Below are positions 4,467 to 6,637 of a stretch of DNA of 6,637 nucleotides, piece by piece. Made by a program: the position numbers and the translations under genes. The stretch is from positions 1-6,637 of the forward strand of contig JACDAU010000167.1 in the NCBI GenBank assembly GCA_013695265.1, given 5' to 3'. The notes beneath the pieces were generated by a model. The model was given only the letters and a program-made list of their open reading frames with translations, was not told where the DNA came from and did no database searches. Numbering within the stretch: position 1 is the stretch's first letter; each line of letters starts with the position of its first letter. The DNA is from Chloroflexia bacterium (GTDB lineage Bacteria; Chloroflexota; Chloroflexia; Thermobaculales; Thermobaculaceae).

Positions 4467-6368
4467 ATGACCGTTCGTAATCGAACATCAGCTACGGTGG
4501 TGGATACATCGCGGAGCACCCGTGTGAGGCTTCGGCCCGTGCCGCTTGATGCCGTTCAACTGACCGATAGTTTCTGGTCGCCTCGCAGGCAGATCAATCG
4601 GGAGACCACGCTCCCGTCACAGTTCCAGCACATCGAGGCCACCGGACGGCTCGATAACTTCCGGCGAGCCTCACGGAAAGTCAACCTGCCATTTCAGGGG
4701 ATCTACTTCAACGACTCCGACGTATACAAGTGGCTCGAAGGCGCCGCGTGGACGCTGGCAACTGACGATGCGCCCGGCCTCGCGCAAATGGTCGAGACCG
4801 CGATCCGCGAGATAACCGACGCGCAGCAACCGGACGGCTACCTCAATACGTACTTTATGTTCGAGCGCGAAGCGGAGCGCTGGTCCAACTTGCGCGACCT
4901 CCACGAGATGTACTGCGCGGGGCACCTCATTCAGGCCGCCGTCGCCCACCACCGCGCTACTGGGGACGATCGGCTGCTCGCTGTGGCACGCCGCCTGGCG
5001 GATCATATTTGCGCCGTGTTCGGTTCCGGACCAGGCAAGCGGCCGGGCACGGACGGACATGAGGAGATCGAGATGGCGCTCGTCGAGCTGTATCGAGACA
5101 CCGGTGAGCCGCGGTATCTGCGGCAAGCAGAGTACTTCATCAACGCGCGCGGCGAGGGGCTGGCGGGCGGCGACGAGTATCATCAGGACCACGCACCCTT
5201 CCGGGAGCAGGGCGAGATCGTGGGCCACGCAGTGCGGGCGGTCTACCTGAACGCCGGGGCGGCCGACATCTACGCGGAGACCGGCGAGGAAGGCCTGCTC
5301 GAAACGCTGGACCAGCTATGGGAGAGCATGACCAGCAAACGAATGTATGTGAGCGGCGGCATCGGATCGCGCTACGAAGGCGAGGCATTTGGCAAGGACT
5401 ACGAGTTGCCGAACGCCCGCGCGTACACCGAAACGTGCGCAGCGATCGGCAGTGTGATGTGGAGCTGGCGGATGCTCCAGCTCGACGGTGAGGCGCGGTA
5501 CGCGGACCTCATCGAACACACGCTGTACAACGCGGTGCTGCCCGGCGTCTCACTCGACGGACAGTCATACTTCTACCAAAACCCACTGGAGGACAACGGC
5601 GCACATCGGCGCCAACCCTGGTTCGGCTGTGCATGCTGCCCGCCCAACGTCTCCCGCACCCTCGCCTCACTCCCCAGCTACCTCTACGGTGTTTCCGATG
5701 ACAGCATTTGGGTCCACCTGTACGCCGAAGCCAACGCTCACATGGCGCTGCCCGATGGCCGGACGGTGGAGCTGCGACAACGCACCCGGTACCCGTGGGA
5801 CGGCACGGTCGAGTTCGAGGTGCGAGGTGAAGGCGCGTTCGCGTTGCGGCTGCGCATCCCCGGCTGGTGCGCAGCGGGCGCGACGCTCGAGATCAACGGA
5901 ACACGGGCCGACACACCGCTCGTTCCGGGTAGTTATGTAGAATTACGCCGGGAATGGACGCCGGGAGACATGGTGCGGCTCACCTTGCCGATGCCCGTCC
6001 GGGGGATCAGTTGTCACCCGTCGGTCGCGGAAAACGTTGGCCGGATCGCTTTGATGCGCGGACCGCTGCTGTACTGCGTCGAGGCCGCCGATAACCCCGG
6101 CGTGGACCCTGGCAGTCTCGTCATCTCGACCGGAACAGCGTTCAGCACGGAGGATGCCCCAAGTCTGCTCGGCGGCCTGGTGCTGCTGCGCGGCGAGGCG
6201 CGGGTCGCTCCACCGGACGACGCCTGGACAGGCACACTGTATCGCACAGCGGATACGGCAACTGGTCAGCCGCCCGGCCAAGCAAAGCAGATCACAGCCA
6301 TCCCGTACTATGCGTGGGCGAACCGCGAGCCGAGCCCGATGTGCGTCTGGCTGAGAAGTGACCGGTAG
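4467..6368 (+). CDS. GH127-family glycosidase, beta-L-arabinofuranosidase-like (DUF1680)
   Basis: A 633-residue enzyme of the usual GH127 length. An N-terminal (alpha/alpha)6 barrel runs to about residue 410, for example YLNTYFMFE and LRDLHEMYCAGHLIQAAVAHH; beta-rich domains follow to the family ending AIPYYAWANREPSPMCVWL. Compared with Bifidobacterium longum HypBA1, the whole active site is present: nucleophile Cys390 with Cys391 in CACCPPN, zinc ligands Glu322 and Cys324 in YTETCA, and acid/base Glu306 in GEAFG. HypBA1 releases L-arabinose from beta-1,2-linked arabinofuranose on hydroxyproline-rich plant glycoproteins; other GH127 members differ in substrate. No signal peptide is seen, so it should act in the cytoplasm on imported oligosaccharides. 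AAAAGGAG (4449-4456) lies 10 bases before the ATG, and a second short purine run touches it. It follows the PPC gene by 99 bases on the same strand, with no terminator seen between, so read-through is possible. Confidence 0.96.
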   Translation: MTVRNRTSATVVDTSRSTRVRLRPVPLDAVQLTDSFWSPRRQINRETTLPSQFQHIEATGRLDNFRRASRKVNLPFQGIYFNDSDVYKWLEGAAWTLATDDAPGLAQMVETAIREITDAQQPDGYLNTYFMFEREAERWSNLRDLHEMYCAGHLIQAAVAHHRATGDDRLLAVARRLADHICAVFGSGPGKRPGTDGHEEIEMALVELYRDTGEPRYLRQAEYFINARGEGLAGGDEYHQDHAPFREQGEIVGHAVRAVYLNAGAADIYAETGEEGLLETLDQLWESMTSKRMYVSGGIGSRYEGEAFGKDYELPNARAYTETCAAIGSVMWSWRMLQLDGEARYADLIEHTLYNAVLPGVSLDGQSYFYQNPLEDNGAHRRQPWFGCACCPPNVSRTLASLPSYLYGVSDDSIWVHLYAEANAHMALPDGRTVELRQRTRYPWDGTVEFEVRGEGAFALRLRIPGWCAAGATLEINGTRADTPLVPGSYVELRREWTPGDMVRLTLPMPVRGISCHPSVAENVGRIALMRGPLLYCVEAADNPGVDPGSLVISTGTAFSTEDAPSLLGGLVLLRGEARVAPPDDAWTGTLYRTADTATGQPPGQAKQITAIPYYAWANREPSPMCVWLRSDR

Positions 6369-6413
6369 CAGCCCGTCGTGTCGCAAAGCATCCGCAGGGC
6401 GCGCCAGGACATG

Positions 6414-6431
6414 CCAGGCACATTTGCCTGG
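6414..6431. repeat. Hairpin after the GH127 gene, terminator-like but without a U-tract
   Basis: CCAGGCA (6414-6420) and TGCCTGG (6425-6431) are exact reverse complements around CATT, and two G-U pairs could lengthen the stem in RNA. It starts 46 bases after the GH127 stop and ends just before the GAAGGGG site of the next frame. No T-run follows, so it is not a standard intrinsic terminator; transcript stabilisation or control of downstream translation is possible. Confidence 0.35.
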
Positions 6432-6449
6432 TGAAGGGGTCAGATCACC

Positions 6450-6637
6450 GTGACGTTCGGAAAGCCGCGGGATGCGCGTGACCAGCCGCGCGACTGGTTC
6501 GTCGACGCCTTGCGCAACGGTGCGGCGCGACTCGCTAGAGGTACAGTGATACAGGTCGGCGATGACCGCGCCGAGGTCTGGGCACAATCAAACGGACTAC
6601 AAGATACGCCACGGCATTTCGCACTTCGGGATGTGAC
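6450..6637 (+). CDS. Unrecognised protein, N-terminal part (runs off the right edge)
   Basis: An open frame from GTG at 6450 to the window edge (62 codons), with GAAGGGG (6433-6439) 10 bases before it. An in-frame TGA at 6432-6434 limits the start. The N-terminus is charged and hydrophilic (VTFGKPRDARDQPRDWFVDAL), with no signal peptide or membrane segment, followed by a possible beta strand region (GTVIQVGDDRAEVWAQ). I do not recognise the family. It is on the same strand as the GH127 gene and 81 bases downstream, so it may belong to the same carbohydrate-related cluster. The short length leaves real doubt that it is coding, although the ribosome site and the uninterrupted frame favour it. 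Confidence 0.45.
   Translation, partial: MTFGKPRDARDQPRDWFVDALRNGAARLARGTVIQVGDDRAEVWAQSNGLQDTPRHFALRDV

Noticed and set aside
5943..6587. Minus-strand frame of 214 codons reaching past the GH127 stop
   Set aside because: Most of it is the complement of the GH127 C-terminal domain, and no family features or ribosome site were seen.
1..6637. CRISPR arrays, tRNA or rRNA genes, insertion sequences, phage attachment sites
   Set aside because: No regularly spaced repeats, cloverleaf-like sequences, transposase motifs or terminal repeats were found on reading both strands.

Overview
The window is bacterial: compact genes, Shine-Dalgarno sites at nearly every start, GTG starts, and GC-rich sequence (roughly 60% by eye). 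A SARP/BTAD-type regulator, a DinB-family protein, a GH127 glycosidase and a cyclooxygenase-like peroxidase together fit a soil- or plant-associated Chloroflexota or actinobacterium. That assignment is a weak inference, because no marker gene is present.

Left part, minus strand. Positions 1-650 hold the N-terminal two domains of a SARP-type activator that runs off the left edge. It has a 325-base upstream region with a near-consensus promoter (TATAAT, 17-base spacer, TTGCCG). A direct heptamer repeat sits at the -35 region, where SARP proteins usually bind. Positions 976-1461 encode a DinB-family four-helix protein with three candidate metal-binding histidines.

Middle. A 280-base divergent spacer (1462-1741) separates the DinB gene from a RimJ/RimL-like GNAT acetyltransferase (1742-2284, plus strand). 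The spacer contains four dyad-symmetric sequences, two of them strong (a perfect 14-base palindrome and 9-base arms around 2 bases). They look like operators or hairpins that no gene explains.

Right part, plus strand. A probable promoter at 2303-2331 leads into a 520-residue heme peroxidase homologous to animal cyclooxygenases (2398-3960). Its stop codon overlaps the start of a PPC/DUF296 protein (3960-4367). After 99 bases comes a cytoplasmic GH127 beta-L-arabinofuranosidase-like enzyme (4467-6368). A hairpin follows, then the start of an unrecognised gene cut by the right edge (6450-6637).

The item most worth attention is the cyclooxygenase-like gene and its coupled PPC partner. The enzyme keeps the equivalents of the catalytic Tyr, the proximal His and the aspirin-site Ser, but has Asp where cyclooxygenases have the distal His. 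The arabinofuranosidase next door suggests plant material as a niche, with fatty acids and arabinose-containing glycans as possible substrates. That link is inference from neighbourhood only.
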